Positions 35,511-44,660 are shown, counted from the stretch's first letter. The stretch is 64,000 bases of DNA from JANQIV01 sp050117315 (GCA_050117315.1 JASFMY010000008.1:1-64000); one strand, 5' to 3'. Numbers and translations are program-made. Notes: generated by a model not told the origin, from the letters alone.

Positions 35511-35550
35511 AAACCTCGAAGACAGTTTAATTTAACTGTAATCGAGGTTT
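35511..35550 (+). terminator. Hairpin after the DeoR remnant
   Basis: AAACCTCGA (35511-35519) pairs with TCGAGGTTT (35542-35550), with an inner ACAGTT/AACTGT stem, followed by ATTTTT. A second, weaker hairpin of similar sequence (AACCTCG/CGGGGTT) lies near 35703-35731, and TTCCTAT/ATAGGGAA near 35755-35777. Nothing else is visible between 35551 and 35970. Confidence 0.6.
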
Positions 35551-35973
35551 ATTTTTAATTTGCGAGAGTAAAGGATTCTCACCAGTATTAAATTTTACTT
35601 ACTTTTCTTCTTTTTTACAATTGTTAAGAATTAAATCATATTTATTATTAAGTGTCGTATATCATTTACGAATAATGCTTACCAAGGTAATTAAAGTACA
35701 AAACCTCGAATTCTAAACGAGAACGGGGTTCTATATAATTTAAAATAATAGAAGGTTCCTATTTTCTTTTATAGGGAATCTAACTACTATTGTTAATTAA
35801 GTTATCACATAAAAAAATTTATCAATGAATTACCCTGCCGCAAGCGAGGGGAATTGAGCCCATAGAGATTAAAGATTAAAAAACTTAAGAGGAGTATCAC
35901 TAACGAACCATTGAGTTAAAATCTGTCAAAAAAATTCTGGGAATTATTTGTTTAAGAATATCTTATTTCGTAT

Positions 35974-35993
35974 GTTTGACATATACGTCAAAC
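35974..35993. promoter_or_regulatory. TetR operator 1
   Basis: The palindrome GTTTGAC-N6-GTCAAAC is followed by CAGTGTTGTCAAGC. The same 31-bp block, with only purine changes, recurs before the dehydratase activase gene. Confidence 0.8.
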
Positions 35994-36009
35994 AGTGTTG
36001 TCAAGCTTT

Positions 36010-36633
36010 ATGGTCGATACAAATTCAGAAGTAACAGAAGTTGAAGAAAAAATTCTTGAAGTTGCCTGTGATGTTTTTTTAAAATATGGAATAAATCAGG
36101 CAACAATGAAACAGATAGCTGAAGGTGCCGGCATCAGTCGTACTTTGTTGAACTATTATTACAGAAGTAAAAAGCACTTGATTCAAAAATTCCTGATTAT
36201 TATTGAAAATAAAATTATACCGGCAGTATCCAATATTATTGAAGATGAGAATTTGACTGTACTTATGAAAATCGAATTATTTATAGATGAATATATTGGT
36301 TTGATATCCAAATACCCTATGATTCCGTCCTTTATGCTTTCAGAAACAACACGCGATCCAAATTGGGTTATAAAATTCTTCAAACAAAAGGCAATAAACT
36401 TTCAAAAATTTTCAAGTCAAATAGAAGCTGAAATTTCTCAAGGGAAAATAAATCCATTCAAATTAGAAGAATTATTTGTCAATATTCTCGGTTTGTGTGC
36501 TTTCCCTTTATTGAGTAAACCAATACTAATAGAATTTTTTTTTAATTCGAATGAAAACGAATTTAATAAATTTATGGAATCACGCAAACAAGCAGTAAAA
36601 CTGATGATAAATAACTGGTTAAAAGCATCATAA
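36010..36633 (+). CDS. TetR-family regulator
   Basis: 207 residues from the ATG at 36010; a GTG at 35995 is possible but overlaps the operator block. The helix-turn-helix is clear (VFLKYGINQATMKQIAEGAG, ISRTLLNYYYRSKKHLI), followed by an all-helical ligand domain. No strong Shine-Dalgarno is visible. The palindrome just upstream, repeated before the activase gene 55 bp downstream of this stop, suggests that it represses itself and the activase. Ligand unknown; an acyl-CoA or related compound is a guess from the target. Confidence 0.9.
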   Translation: MVDTNSEVTEVEEKILEVACDVFLKYGINQATMKQIAEGAGISRTLLNYYYRSKKHLIQKFLIIIENKIIPAVSNIIEDENLTVLMKIELFIDEYIGLISKYPMIPSFMLSETTRDPNWVIKFFKQKAINFQKFSSQIEAEISQGKINPFKLEELFVNILGLCAFPLLSKPILIEFFFNSNENEFNKFMESRKQAVKLMINNWLKAS

Positions 36634-36647
36634 TTTTTTTGTATAAA

Positions 36648-36665
36648 TTTGACGTATGCGTCAAA
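36648..36665. promoter_or_regulatory. TetR operator 2
   Basis: TTTGAC-GTATGC-GTCAAA followed by CAATATTGTCAAGC, equivalent to operator 1. It contains the ATG at 36656, which argues for the downstream ATG at 36689 as the activase start. Confidence 0.8.
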
Positions 36666-36688
36666 CAATATTGTCAAGCACTAAAAAA

Positions 36689-39600
36689 ATGACGGCATAT
36701 AAAATCGGAATCGATATAGGCTCAACTACTGCAAAAGTAGTTTTGACAGATGAGTCGGATACAACTATTTATACTGATTATATCAGGCATAACACACTAA
36801 TAAGTGAAACGCTCCTTACTCTACTAAATAATATTTATTCAACCTACGGTGATATTATTGTAAGACCGGTATTTTCAGGTTCAGCGGCTATGGGGATTGC
36901 TGAGAATTCTAACTTTCCTTTTGTTCAGGAGGTGATTGCAGCAGCCTCTCTTGTCCGATCAAAACATCCTGCCATCAACAGTCTTATTGACATCGGAGGG
37001 GAAGATGCTAAGCTAATATTATTCAACAACTTAAAAAAGCCTGATATTAAAATGAATGGGAATTGTGCGGGCGGTACAGGCGCCTATATTGACCAAATGG
37101 CAACCATTTTAAATGTTTCAATACCTGGACTTAACGATTTAGCCTGGCAATCTTCCAAAATATATCCAATTGCATCGCGTTGCGGTGTATTTGCTAAAAC
37201 CGATGTTCAGAATCTGATAAGCCGTAAAATCAGTACGGCTGATATTGCAGCATCTATTTTCGAAGCAGTGGCATGTCAAACCATAAATTCTTTGGCAAGG
37301 GGCTGTACCATCAAATCACCAGTTTTATTCTGCGGAGGTCCGCTAACTTATATTAATTACTTGCGCAAAGCGTTCTCCGGTCTCCTCAATATAAAACATG
37401 AAAACATTATTGTCCCTGAACATGCAGAATTATTTACTGCAATGGGAGCATCTTTATCAACTAACGGTAATTCAAAGGCACTGAAAATTTCTGAAGTCAT
37501 CCGGCTTATAAATTCTCCAAGAAAAATATTTAAAGACAGTAACACATTAAATCCATTGTTTAATAACGAAGCTGAAGTCACTCATTGGAATAGACATAGA
37601 CATGTTATAAACATACCGGCTCGAAAACCTGAAAACGGTACAACTTGTTTTTTGGGTATAGATTCCGGCTCTACCACAACAAAAATAGTTGTTACTGATT
37701 CAGACGCAAAATTACTTTACCGGTATTACAGAAATAACAATGGTCATCCCTTGGAAACAGTTATTGCCGGACTCAATGAATTTAGCAGACAACTTGCAGA
37801 GAGTAATACAACTATTCATATTGCTAAATCAGCAGTAACCGGCTATGGCGAAGAGTTAATAAAATCAGCATTAGATATTGATTATGGGTTAGTTGAAACA
37901 GTAGCTCATTTCCTGGCAGCTAAACGTATAGAACCGGAAGTGTCCTTTATTCTTGACATAGGAGGTCAGGATATTAAAGCAATTTTTGTTCAGAATAATA
38001 CTATCTCGAAAATCGAAATTAACGAAGCTTGTTCTTCAGGGTGCGGGTCTTTTATAGAAGGTTTCGCAAATACACTCGGCTATAGTCCCGGCAATTTTGC
38101 TAACCTTGCATTGTCGTCCCGAGCTCCTTACGATTTAGGTTCCCGTTGTACTGTCTTTATGAACTCAAAAGTAAAACAGGCTTTGCGAGACGGAGCTACC
38201 GTTGCCGATTTATCAGCAGGATTAGCATACTCGGTTATAAAAAATTGCCTTAATAAAGTATTACGAATCACGAATTATGATGAACTTGGGAAAAATATTG
38301 TAGTACAAGGAGGGGCATTCAAGAACAAAGCCGTATTCAGGTCTCTCGAAATTCTTTCCGGGAAAAAAATAGTAATATCCGATAAGCCGGAATTAACGGG
38401 CGCTTATGGAGCTGCTTTATTTGCAATGGATAAATTTACTTCCAGAAAAACCGAAAGTAGTTTTGTTGGATTGAGTAATCTCGAAAGTTTAGCCAGACAC
38501 GACACAAAATTATCTGTTTGTAAAGGTTGTACAAATCATTGTCAAATCACCATCTACAAGTTTCCTCACGGCGGGTTATGCTATTCCGGCAACAAATGCG
38601 AAAAAACATATTCCAACAATTCGACCATGCAGACTAAGGGGAGGAATATTTTTGATTACAAACGGCAAATACTGTTCAGTCAGCATAAAAACCTTATGCC
38701 TTCAAACAATGTACGTATCGGTATACCTCGTACGTTGAACATGTACGAAAATTATCCCTTCTGGCAAGCGTTATTTTCTAACTGTGGTTTTGAGGTGGTA
38801 CTTTCCGATGAAAGCAGTTATAAATTATACAAAAATGGGACCGGGGAGATAATGTCCGACAATATTTGTTTCCCGGCAAAACTTGCACATGGTCATATTG
38901 TCAATCTTCTGAAAAAAAAGGTAGAACGGATATTTTTACCAATCGTGCTTTATGAAAAAAAGCAATTTAAAAAGTCTGCAAATAGTTATAACTGTCCCAT
39001 TATTACAGGTTATCCCGAGGTTCTCAAAAACATCTGTCTATCGCCCGATACTGTTAAGGTTCCATTTGATTCACCCTGCATAAATTTTAACGATCCTCAT
39101 TTACTTAAGAAAGCCTGCCAGACGTATTTCAAGAGTTTGGGCATTACCGGAACAATATTCAACAAAGCCTTTGAAACAGCTTTAGCAGTTCAGTCTCGAT
39201 ATAAATTCTTAATAAAACGAAAAAACGAAGAAATTCTTGAAGATGCTGTTAAAAATAGCAATCCGGTGGTAATGGTCGCAGGTCATCCGTACCATGCCGA
39301 CAAGCTAGTACATCAAGAAATATCACAAATACTCTCTGATTTTGGGGTGAATATTATAAATGAAGAGATTGCAATAAATAATAAGGATGAAGCTTTTGAT
39401 TCCTTTTATCTAATTTCTCAATGGGAATATCCTAGTCGTATACTACAAGCCGCATGGTGGGTATCTCAACAAAAATACGATATTGGTTTTATCCAGTTAA
39501 ATTCTTTCGGTTGTGGTCCCGATTCATTTTTATTAGACGAAATAGGCGACTTCATTAAGCGCGTAGGTTTATCGTATTCACAAATCCGTATTGATGAAAT

Positions 39601-40972
39601 TTCCAGTCCCGGATCAATTAAATTACGGCTAAGGTCTCTCATCGAATCGCAAAAATTAAAACAAACTCCATCTAAAGAGAGAGTTCATTGGGAAACTAAG
39701 ACAAAAAGAGTCTTTAAGGAATCCGACAAAAAAAGAACAATTTTGGCACCCTGGTTTTCCGATTTTTATTCTCCATTTATTCCTGTCCTGGGTAAAATTG
39801 CCGGTTACAAGATTGTGAATCTTCCGCCGTCTGACAGTCAGTCTGTTTCTTATGGTCTGGAGTATGCCAATAACGAAATTTGTTATCCGGCTACCCTGGT
39901 GGTTGGAGATACCATAAAAGTCCTTAAAAACAACGAATACAACCAGGAGGAAATTGCCATTGGTATTACGCAAACAGGAGGACAATGCAGGGCAACAAAC
40001 TATATAGCATTAATTAAACGGGCTATGGCTAACGCAGGTTTTTCAGATATTCCCGTTGTTGCCATTGGGACTTCCAATGACTTACAAAATTTTCAATCGG
40101 GGTTTCGTCCAAACTGGCTTAACGTTATTAAACATGCCTTTGTAAGCCTTCTATTTGCCGATTCTCTTTCCCGGATGTTTTATTCTACGGTTTGCAGGGG
40201 AAAAAATGAGTTTGAATCATTCTCTCTACGGAAAAAATATCTCAATAAAGCCGTGGAGTTGCTGGAGTATAATGCTCATGATGAATTATTAGCATTATTG
40301 AAAGAAGCTATTCAGGATTTTAATTCCGTCCCTATAAAGGAACTGGAGGTTCAGACAGTGGGAATTGTAGGCGAAATTTACATCAAATATAATACTTTCG
40401 GACAATTTGGCACTATTGAGTGGTTGATCAAAAATAATGTTGAAGTAGTACTGCCTCCATTAATGGAATTTTTCACGCAATTATTTATCAATTCCAAAGT
40501 ACGCATTAAAGAACATGTTAACCGACCGAAAACTTTCGGCTTTGTTAATTCCATTATCAAACCAATAGTAAATAACTATATTAATAAGTTTGAAAAAGCA
40601 CTTAAAAACTTCAGGTTCTATCGTCCGGCATATAACATCGATCATTCTGCCGATCTTGCCAATGATATATTAAATCTTAACCACCAATATGGGGAAGGGT
40701 GGCTTATCCCTGCCGAAATTGCCGGTATGGCTAAACAAAATATCAATAATATTATCTGTCTACAGCCTTTTGGTTGTATAGCTAATCATATAGTAGGTAA
40801 AGGTATGGAAAAGAAAATTAAAAACCTTTACCCCGATGTAAACCTGTTATTTCTCGATTTTGACTATGGGACAAGCAAGGTTAATATTTTAAACCGAATA
40901 CATTTTTTAATTAATAACACTTCACTAACGATTAATAAAGTTCGGACAGAAATGAATACGGTCTTATTTTAA
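36689..40972 (+). CDS. 2-hydroxyacyl-CoA dehydratase activase-related multidomain protein
   Basis: 1427 residues from ATG 36689. Two tandem HgdC/BadF-type ATPase modules are visible: the first begins YKIGIDIGSTTAKVVLTD with cysteines in NGNCAGGTGAY and ASRCGVF; the second begins FLGIDSGSTTTKIVVTD with NEACSSGCGSF and GSRCTVF. Those paired cysteines hold the [4Fe-4S] cluster in known activases. A cysteine-rich linker (CKGCTNHCQ, CYSGNKC) leads to a DUF2229-type domain (IGIPRTLNMYENYPFWQALF) and a dehydratase-subunit-like C-terminal half (GQCRATNY; QPFGCIANHIVGKGMEK). No dehydratase subunits lie beside it. Such large proteins are common in anaerobes but their substrate is generally unknown. Controlled by the adjacent TetR protein, by operator evidence. 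Confidence 0.88.
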   Translation: MTAYKIGIDIGSTTAKVVLTDESDTTIYTDYIRHNTLISETLLTLLNNIYSTYGDIIVRPVFSGSAAMGIAENSNFPFVQEVIAAASLVRSKHPAINSLIDIGGEDAKLILFNNLKKPDIKMNGNCAGGTGAYIDQMATILNVSIPGLNDLAWQSSKIYPIASRCGVFAKTDVQNLISRKISTADIAASIFEAVACQTINSLARGCTIKSPVLFCGGPLTYINYLRKAFSGLLNIKHENIIVPEHAELFTAMGASLSTNGNSKALKISEVIRLINSPRKIFKDSNTLNPLFNNEAEVTHWNRHRHVINIPARKPENGTTCFLGIDSGSTTTKIVVTDSDAKLLYRYYRNNNGHPLETVIAGLNEFSRQLAESNTTIHIAKSAVTGYGEELIKSALDIDYGLVETVAHFLAAKRIEPEVSFILDIGGQDIKAIFVQNNTISKIEINEACSSGCGSFIEGFANTLGYSPGNFANLALSSRAPYDLGSRCTVFMNSKVKQALRDGATVADLSAGLAYSVIKNCLNKVLRITNYDELGKNIVVQGGAFKNKAVFRSLEILSGKKIVISDKPELTGAYGAALFAMDKFTSRKTESSFVGLSNLESLARHDTKLSVCKGCTNHCQITIYKFPHGGLCYSGNKCEKTYSNNSTMQTKGRNIFDYKRQILFSQHKNLMPSNNVRIGIPRTLNMYENYPFWQALFSNCGFEVVLSDESSYKLYKNGTGEIMSDNICFPAKLAHGHIVNLLKKKVERIFLPIVLYEKKQFKKSANSYNCPIITGYPEVLKNICLSPDTVKVPFDSPCINFNDPHLLKKACQTYFKSLGITGTIFNKAFETALAVQSRYKFLIKRKNEEILEDAVKNSNPVVMVAGHPYHADKLVHQEISQILSDFGVNIINEEIAINNKDEAFDSFYLISQWEYPSRILQAAWWVSQQKYDIGFIQLNSFGCGPDSFLLDEIGDFIKRVGLSYSQIRIDEISSPGSIKLRLRSLIESQKLKQTPSKERVHWETKTKRVFKESDKKRTILAPWFSDFYSPFIPVLGKIAGYKIVNLPPSDSQSVSYGLEYANNEICYPATLVVGDTIKVLKNNEYNQEEIAIGITQTGGQCRATNYIALIKRAMANAGFSDIPVVAIGTSNDLQNFQSGFRPNWLNVIKHAFVSLLFADSLSRMFYSTVCRGKNEFESFSLRKKYLNKAVELLEYNAHDELLALLKEAIQDFNSVPIKELEVQTVGIVGEIYIKYNTFGQFGTIEWLIKNNVEVVLPPLMEFFTQLFINSKVRIKEHVNRPKTFGFVNSIIKPIVNNYINKFEKALKNFRFYRPAYNIDHSADLANDILNLNHQYGEGWLIPAEIAGMAKQNINNIICLQPFGCIANHIVGKGMEKKIKNLYPDVNLLFLDFDYGTSKVNILNRIHFLINNTSLTINKVRTEMNTVLF

Positions 40973-41019
40973 GGCTGCCATGATTGAAATATCATTATAC
41001 CAGCAAGGGCAGAAGACAG

Positions 41020-41233
41020 GAAATGTTTTGCTGGAATACCTCTCCTACTACGTACATGCGGAATAGAATTAAATGTTATACATGCGTGTCATAAAAGGAA
41101 GGACAGTTTTTTAGAAGGTAAACATATTAATGCTCATTCATTGGAATACTTATCACCTCTCAAAGAACTTGAACTTGGATTTAACAACAGAAAAGAGAGC
41201 CTTTTTGATTTACTCAAAAAAATTATTTTTTAA
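41020..41233 (+). pseudogene. Degenerate coding remnant, possibly transposase C-terminus
   Basis: One frame reads openly to a TAA at 41231 and ends LSPLKELELGFNNRKESLFD followed by LLKKIIF, with no start codon. The FNNRK segment recalls the C-terminus of ISXO2/IS1595-type transposases, but the match is short. A small ORF starting at 40980 overlaps it in another frame. A near-palindrome (TTAAGAGA..TCTCTTAA) at 41230-41252 may terminate the activase transcript. Nothing else is seen in the gap 40973-41311. Confidence 0.3.
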
Positions 41234-41311
41234 GAGAAATATTCTCTCTTAAGTTCTAGTTAGACCTAATTTTGCATAATTACCTAAATTTATTTGGGTA
41301 AAGAGAAAAAA

Positions 41312-43357
41312 TTAGTTTCTATTAGCGTTATCTTTTTTCCATCGGTCAGCCATTTTTTTCATCTGTTTATCGGCATGTTCAAAAAAGGCTAAGTAAGATT
41401 CACAAAAATGGCTTACTTTATTGGGATCATTTGAATTAACTCTATCTTTAGTGCAGCCTCCCCAGCAATACTTTAGGTACTTGCATTCCTTACACTTCTG
41501 CGGAAGTGAAGATTTCATTTTTCCAAACTCGTACTGCTTATCGGAGTTAAGCATATCTCGAATAGTATCTTGATGTAAATTTCCCAGCCGCCATGCAGGC
41601 TCAACAAAGAAATCACATGAATAAACGTCACCGTTATGCTCAATAACAACATAATTTCCGCACTCCACTAAAAGTGTACATTCCGGAGCCTGCAGACCAA
41701 CATAATTATAGAATACGGAATCGAAGTAACGAATAGAAGTGGTTGGAATTCCATCTTTGAAATCATGAGTCCACAGATCAAAAAGAGTGCAAAGAAATTC
41801 ACCGAATTGTTTGGGGGAAACAGAGAAATCGGCAACTTTACTTTCATCATTTGGATCTTTTCCAACACAAGGTATATATTGATGAAAAGTAAGTCCGTTG
41901 CTTTTATGAAAGTTGTAAATCTCTTTTGGGAATTGTGCTGAATAATTGTTTACAACTGTTAATGCATTAACTTGCACTTCATTATCCAGCAGCAACTTAA
42001 GTGAACTATTAACTTTATCCCAAGAACCTTGTCTGCCTTTTGTTTTCCTGTAGTAGTCATGAATTTCTTTTTGTCCGTCTATCGACAGCCCAACCAAAAA
42101 ATTATAATCGTGCAGAAACTTAGCCCACTCTTTATTTATCAATGTTCCGTTTGTCTGCAGCCCATTTCCGACCGTCTTACCATCACTATACTTTTCCTGA
42201 AACTCTACAACTTTTTTGAAAAAGTTCAATCCCATTATAGTCGGCTCTCCTCCTTGCCAGCCGAATGATACTTGAGACTCGCCTTGCGTCATAATTTGTT
42301 TGATCATTTCTTCCAGAGTTGCAGTACTCATCCGGTGTTGTTTAGCTGCGCCGAAAAGTTCAGCTTTTTCCAGGTAAAAACAATAATCACAATCAAGATT
42401 ACAATCCGGCCCGGCTGGTTTTACGAGCACGCTTGAGAGGGGCTTTATAAACTTATGAATAATTCTTGCTTGACCAGCTTTAGCGGTATTTACCGGCAAA
42501 TAATTAATTTTTGCCGAAGCTCTAAGTTTATCCAGGTACGCTTCAATATTTTTAGACTTAGCTTCTTCCCACAGTTGGGTTCTTATTTTTTCTTCAACTT
42601 TTTCAAAAGGGATTTGTCTTTTGTATCTTTTGTCATAAACTTTTGCAATATGAAAGCCAAATTCGGATTGAAATACTTCGCTAACCTCTCCAACTTTTAG
42701 ATTAAAAACAACATCTTCAAAAGACCGAACCATTTGCCCGCGAGGGAAATAACCCAAATCTCCTCCATTACCCGGGCAATCTGAATTTTGATCCGCTAAT
42801 TCTTCAAAAGAACTTCCCTCTAGAATCTTTGCGTAAATATCATCAATCTTTTTTTTGGCTTCTTCAACCTCTGATGGAGTGTTAACATGTATTACAATAT
42901 GAGATGCCCTCACCATTTCGGGCATGAAGTACTTCTGTCTATTTTTTTTATAAAACTTCTCAGCCTGAGATTTCCTGGGCTTTTCTATCTCATCATTAAG
43001 CTCTTTAATTAAACGCTCAATTCTCAGTTGCTTTTCAAAGTCATCTTTTATTTCTTCGATGGCAACTTTTCTGTCACCAACATCTTTCATAAAAGAATCA
43101 AAACCGCCGCTTTGTTGAACTAATGAGTTAAAAGCTTCTTCTACCAATTCTTTTGAGATCGGTCTGGGGTCCTTCCGAGCTTCTTGCAAAAGAAGAATTC
43201 TTTCAATTACATTTTCCTGTGCCCACTCTCTAAGCTGTTTTTCCTTTTGCTCTTGCGGTTGATTCCGGTATTGATTTTCATAATCCGGTTTCATTCTCTC
43301 AATTTCCGCATCGATCAATTTTTCATCTACCGGCTGATCATTTACAACAATCTGCAT
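41312..43357 (-). CDS. Parvulin prolyl isomerase fused to radical-SAM/SPASM sulfatase-maturase-like enzyme
   Basis: 681 residues from the ATG at 43357, chosen because GGGAG sits 5 nt before it; the ATG at 43381 has none. Residues 1-140 are a SurA/NifM-like helical N-domain (IVVNDQPVDEKLIDAEIERM). Residues about 149-242 are a complete parvulin domain (RASHIVIHV, SFEELADQNSDCPGNGGDLG, FGFHIAKVYD). Residues about 310-681 are radical SAM with CNLDCDYC (Cys319, 323, 326 bind the cluster) and SPASM cysteines (ECTLLVECG, GDVYSCDFF, CKECKYLKYCWGGC, HFCESY), matching anaerobic sulfatase-maturating enzymes that turn Cys/Ser into formylglycine. There is no signal peptide. No sulfatase gene is in the window. 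The fusion is continuous, with no sign of a missed stop. Confidence 0.9.
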   Translation of the reverse strand: MQIVVNDQPVDEKLIDAEIERMKPDYENQYRNQPQEQKEKQLREWAQENVIERILLLQEARKDPRPISKELVEEAFNSLVQQSGGFDSFMKDVGDRKVAIEEIKDDFEKQLRIERLIKELNDEIEKPRKSQAEKFYKKNRQKYFMPEMVRASHIVIHVNTPSEVEEAKKKIDDIYAKILEGSSFEELADQNSDCPGNGGDLGYFPRGQMVRSFEDVVFNLKVGEVSEVFQSEFGFHIAKVYDKRYKRQIPFEKVEEKIRTQLWEEAKSKNIEAYLDKLRASAKINYLPVNTAKAGQARIIHKFIKPLSSVLVKPAGPDCNLDCDYCFYLEKAELFGAAKQHRMSTATLEEMIKQIMTQGESQVSFGWQGGEPTIMGLNFFKKVVEFQEKYSDGKTVGNGLQTNGTLINKEWAKFLHDYNFLVGLSIDGQKEIHDYYRKTKGRQGSWDKVNSSLKLLLDNEVQVNALTVVNNYSAQFPKEIYNFHKSNGLTFHQYIPCVGKDPNDESKVADFSVSPKQFGEFLCTLFDLWTHDFKDGIPTTSIRYFDSVFYNYVGLQAPECTLLVECGNYVVIEHNGDVYSCDFFVEPAWRLGNLHQDTIRDMLNSDKQYEFGKMKSSLPQKCKECKYLKYCWGGCTKDRVNSNDPNKVSHFCESYLAFFEHADKQMKKMADRWKKDNANRN

Positions 43358-43424
43358 CACTTCTCCCAACATGAAAGGCAATAAAAACTTGCTAATATTA
43401 TTTTAGACATATTTCTATTTAAGA

Positions 43425-43455
43425 AAAAGCGTTTCATAATAAGTGAAACGCTTTT
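43425..43455. terminator. Strong hairpin terminator
   Basis: The 12-bp stem AAAAGCGTTTCA / TGAAACGCTTTT has a 7-nt loop and T-rich ends on both strands. It lies 15 bp beyond the T9SS remnant on the minus strand and is probably that gene's surviving terminator. Confidence 0.8.
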
Positions 43456-43470
43456 CTCGAATTTAACCAT

Positions 43471-43680
43471 CTATTTCAAAAGAATCATCTTTTTAGTTAG
43501 AACAAAATCCCCTGCTTGAATTGAATAGAAATATATTTAGCTTGTTAAGTTCGAAGTATTGAAATCTACTTTGTAAGTTACTTCCGCTTTAATATTCTTT
43601 ATTGTTTGTTAATTTCACGACTTCCTGCTCCAGTACGTTAAACACCTTTAAGGAAAAATTGCTTGCTTTTGGAATATTAA
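43471..43680 (-). pseudogene. Remnant of a T9SS C-terminal sorting domain
   Basis: The minus strand reads SNFSLKVFNVLEQEVVKLTN in one frame, then VDFNTSNLTS-stop-IYFYS and DFVLTKKMILLK in another. This is the typical T9SS type A tail, broken by a frameshift and stops. Only the last 70 codons or so remain; the upstream part of the gene is replaced by the hairpin element at 43683. Confidence 0.75.
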
Positions 43681-43682
43681 AG

Positions 43683-43904
43683 AATCCACCTTCTAAGAAG
43701 GTGGATTTGGGTTGCCCCTATAAGGGGCTAAAAATCAGAAACTTTTTATTCTTTTTTGCTTTTTTTGTTGTCTTCATTTGGCTAATACTTAGGCTAAATA
43801 CGTTCTGACAACTACAGCGATATATTGCTCCTTAATTGTTCTCTTAAAACAAAATTAAGACTTTTGCATAGCCGTAAGTACATTACCACCTTCGTAGAAG
43901 GTGG
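43683..43904. mobile_element. Hairpin-bounded element, IS200/IS605-like ends
   Basis: Hairpin 43683-43707 (AATCCACCTTC-TAA-GAAGGTGGATT) and hairpin 43886-43904 (CCACCTTC-GTA-GAAGGTGG) share the same stem and bound about 220 bp; a further hairpin GCCCCT-ATA-AGGGGC lies at 43714-43728. Subterminal stem-loops with no inverted-repeat ends are the mark of IS200/IS605 elements and their non-autonomous derivatives. No TnpA or TnpB frame is inside. It abuts the truncated T9SS remnant. Confidence 0.5.
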
Positions 43905-43920
43905 GTTGCTGGATTACACT

Positions 43921-43954
43921 AAACTCCAGGTTTTTATTAAGCTCGGAGTTTTTT
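43921..43954. terminator. Terminator downstream of the esterase-like gene
   Basis: AAACTCC (43921-43927) pairs with GGAGTTT (43945-43951), followed by T residues on the plus strand. It lies 5 bp beyond the stop of the minus-strand gene at 43959. Confidence 0.5.
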
Positions 43955-43958
43955 CACT

Positions 43959-44660
43959 TTAGAGAACAATCTTGTTCCAACTTCCCCAATCCCCTTTTAC
44001 ACCATTTCTAACGTGGAAATTATGATTTATACTTTTGTCATTTAGCAAGCTTGAGATTTCAATGTTTTCATGTAATGTATCATCATGTTCAAATGAATAA
44101 ATTGTGATTTGCATTTCATTTAAATGATTTATATACCAGTCATCTTTTAAGCCGGGAAGATAATCAACAGGATTATTAAAATAACAGTTCTCATCATAGT
44201 ACCCGTAGATAAATCTTTTTATGTTGAATAGTCCGCTAAAAGTAATACATGTATGAAATTTATCAGGGTATTTTAATGCAAGGTTCAATGCATGATATCC
44301 ACCCAATCCGACTCCAATCAGCCCGACTTTTTCTTGTTCTGTTTCGTATTTTGCAAACCCTACAACATCATTCAAAATAAGTTTTTCGTAGGCTAAATGT
44401 TTTTTTACTCTTTCGGCTGGATCAATTTCATAATCCAACCAACTTTCATTATCAATTGTATCAGGGCAATAAAGTTTCATTTCACTGTTATTAACTTTAT
44501 CAGACAGGGCATGTACAAACCCATTATCTTTTAAATCGTAATATCTGCCTCCTGCCTGCGGAAATAAAATAAAAGGCTTTCCTGTTTCACCAAAAACCAG
44601 CATTTCAAAATTACGGCTTAGATACTGTGTATACCAATTATGAAAAAATTCGTGCATCAA
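43959..44660 (-). CDS. Esterase-D-like alpha/beta hydrolase without nucleophile serine
   Basis: 233 residues, no signal peptide. The overall pattern is that of the PF00756-type putative esterases: YYDLKDNGF, then VGLIGVGLGGYHALNLALKY in place of the family GASMGGYHALN, then DDTLHENIEISSLL (acid region) and HNFHVRNGVKGDWGSW (His region). At the nucleophile elbow G-x-S-x-G the sequence is G-V-G-L-G, with Gly118 (codon GGA) where Ser is expected. So it is probably not a serine hydrolase and may be a binding protein or have another chemistry. The gene stands alone between the hairpin element and the thioredoxin gene. Confidence 0.75.
   Translation of the reverse strand: MMHEFFHNWYTQYLSRNFEMLVFGETGKPFILFPQAGGRYYDLKDNGFVHALSDKVNNSEMKLYCPDTIDNESWLDYEIDPAERVKKHLAYEKLILNDVVGFAKYETEQEKVGLIGVGLGGYHALNLALKYPDKFHTCITFSGLFNIKRFIYGYYDENCYFNNPVDYLPGLKDDWYINHLNEMQITIYSFEHDDTLHENIEISSLLNDKSINHNFHVRNGVKGDWGSWNKIVL

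Noticed and set aside
35555..35590. Possible tRNA fragment (GCGAGAGTAAAGGATTCTCACC)
   Set aside because: No acceptor stem, T-loop or cloverleaf can be folded around it.
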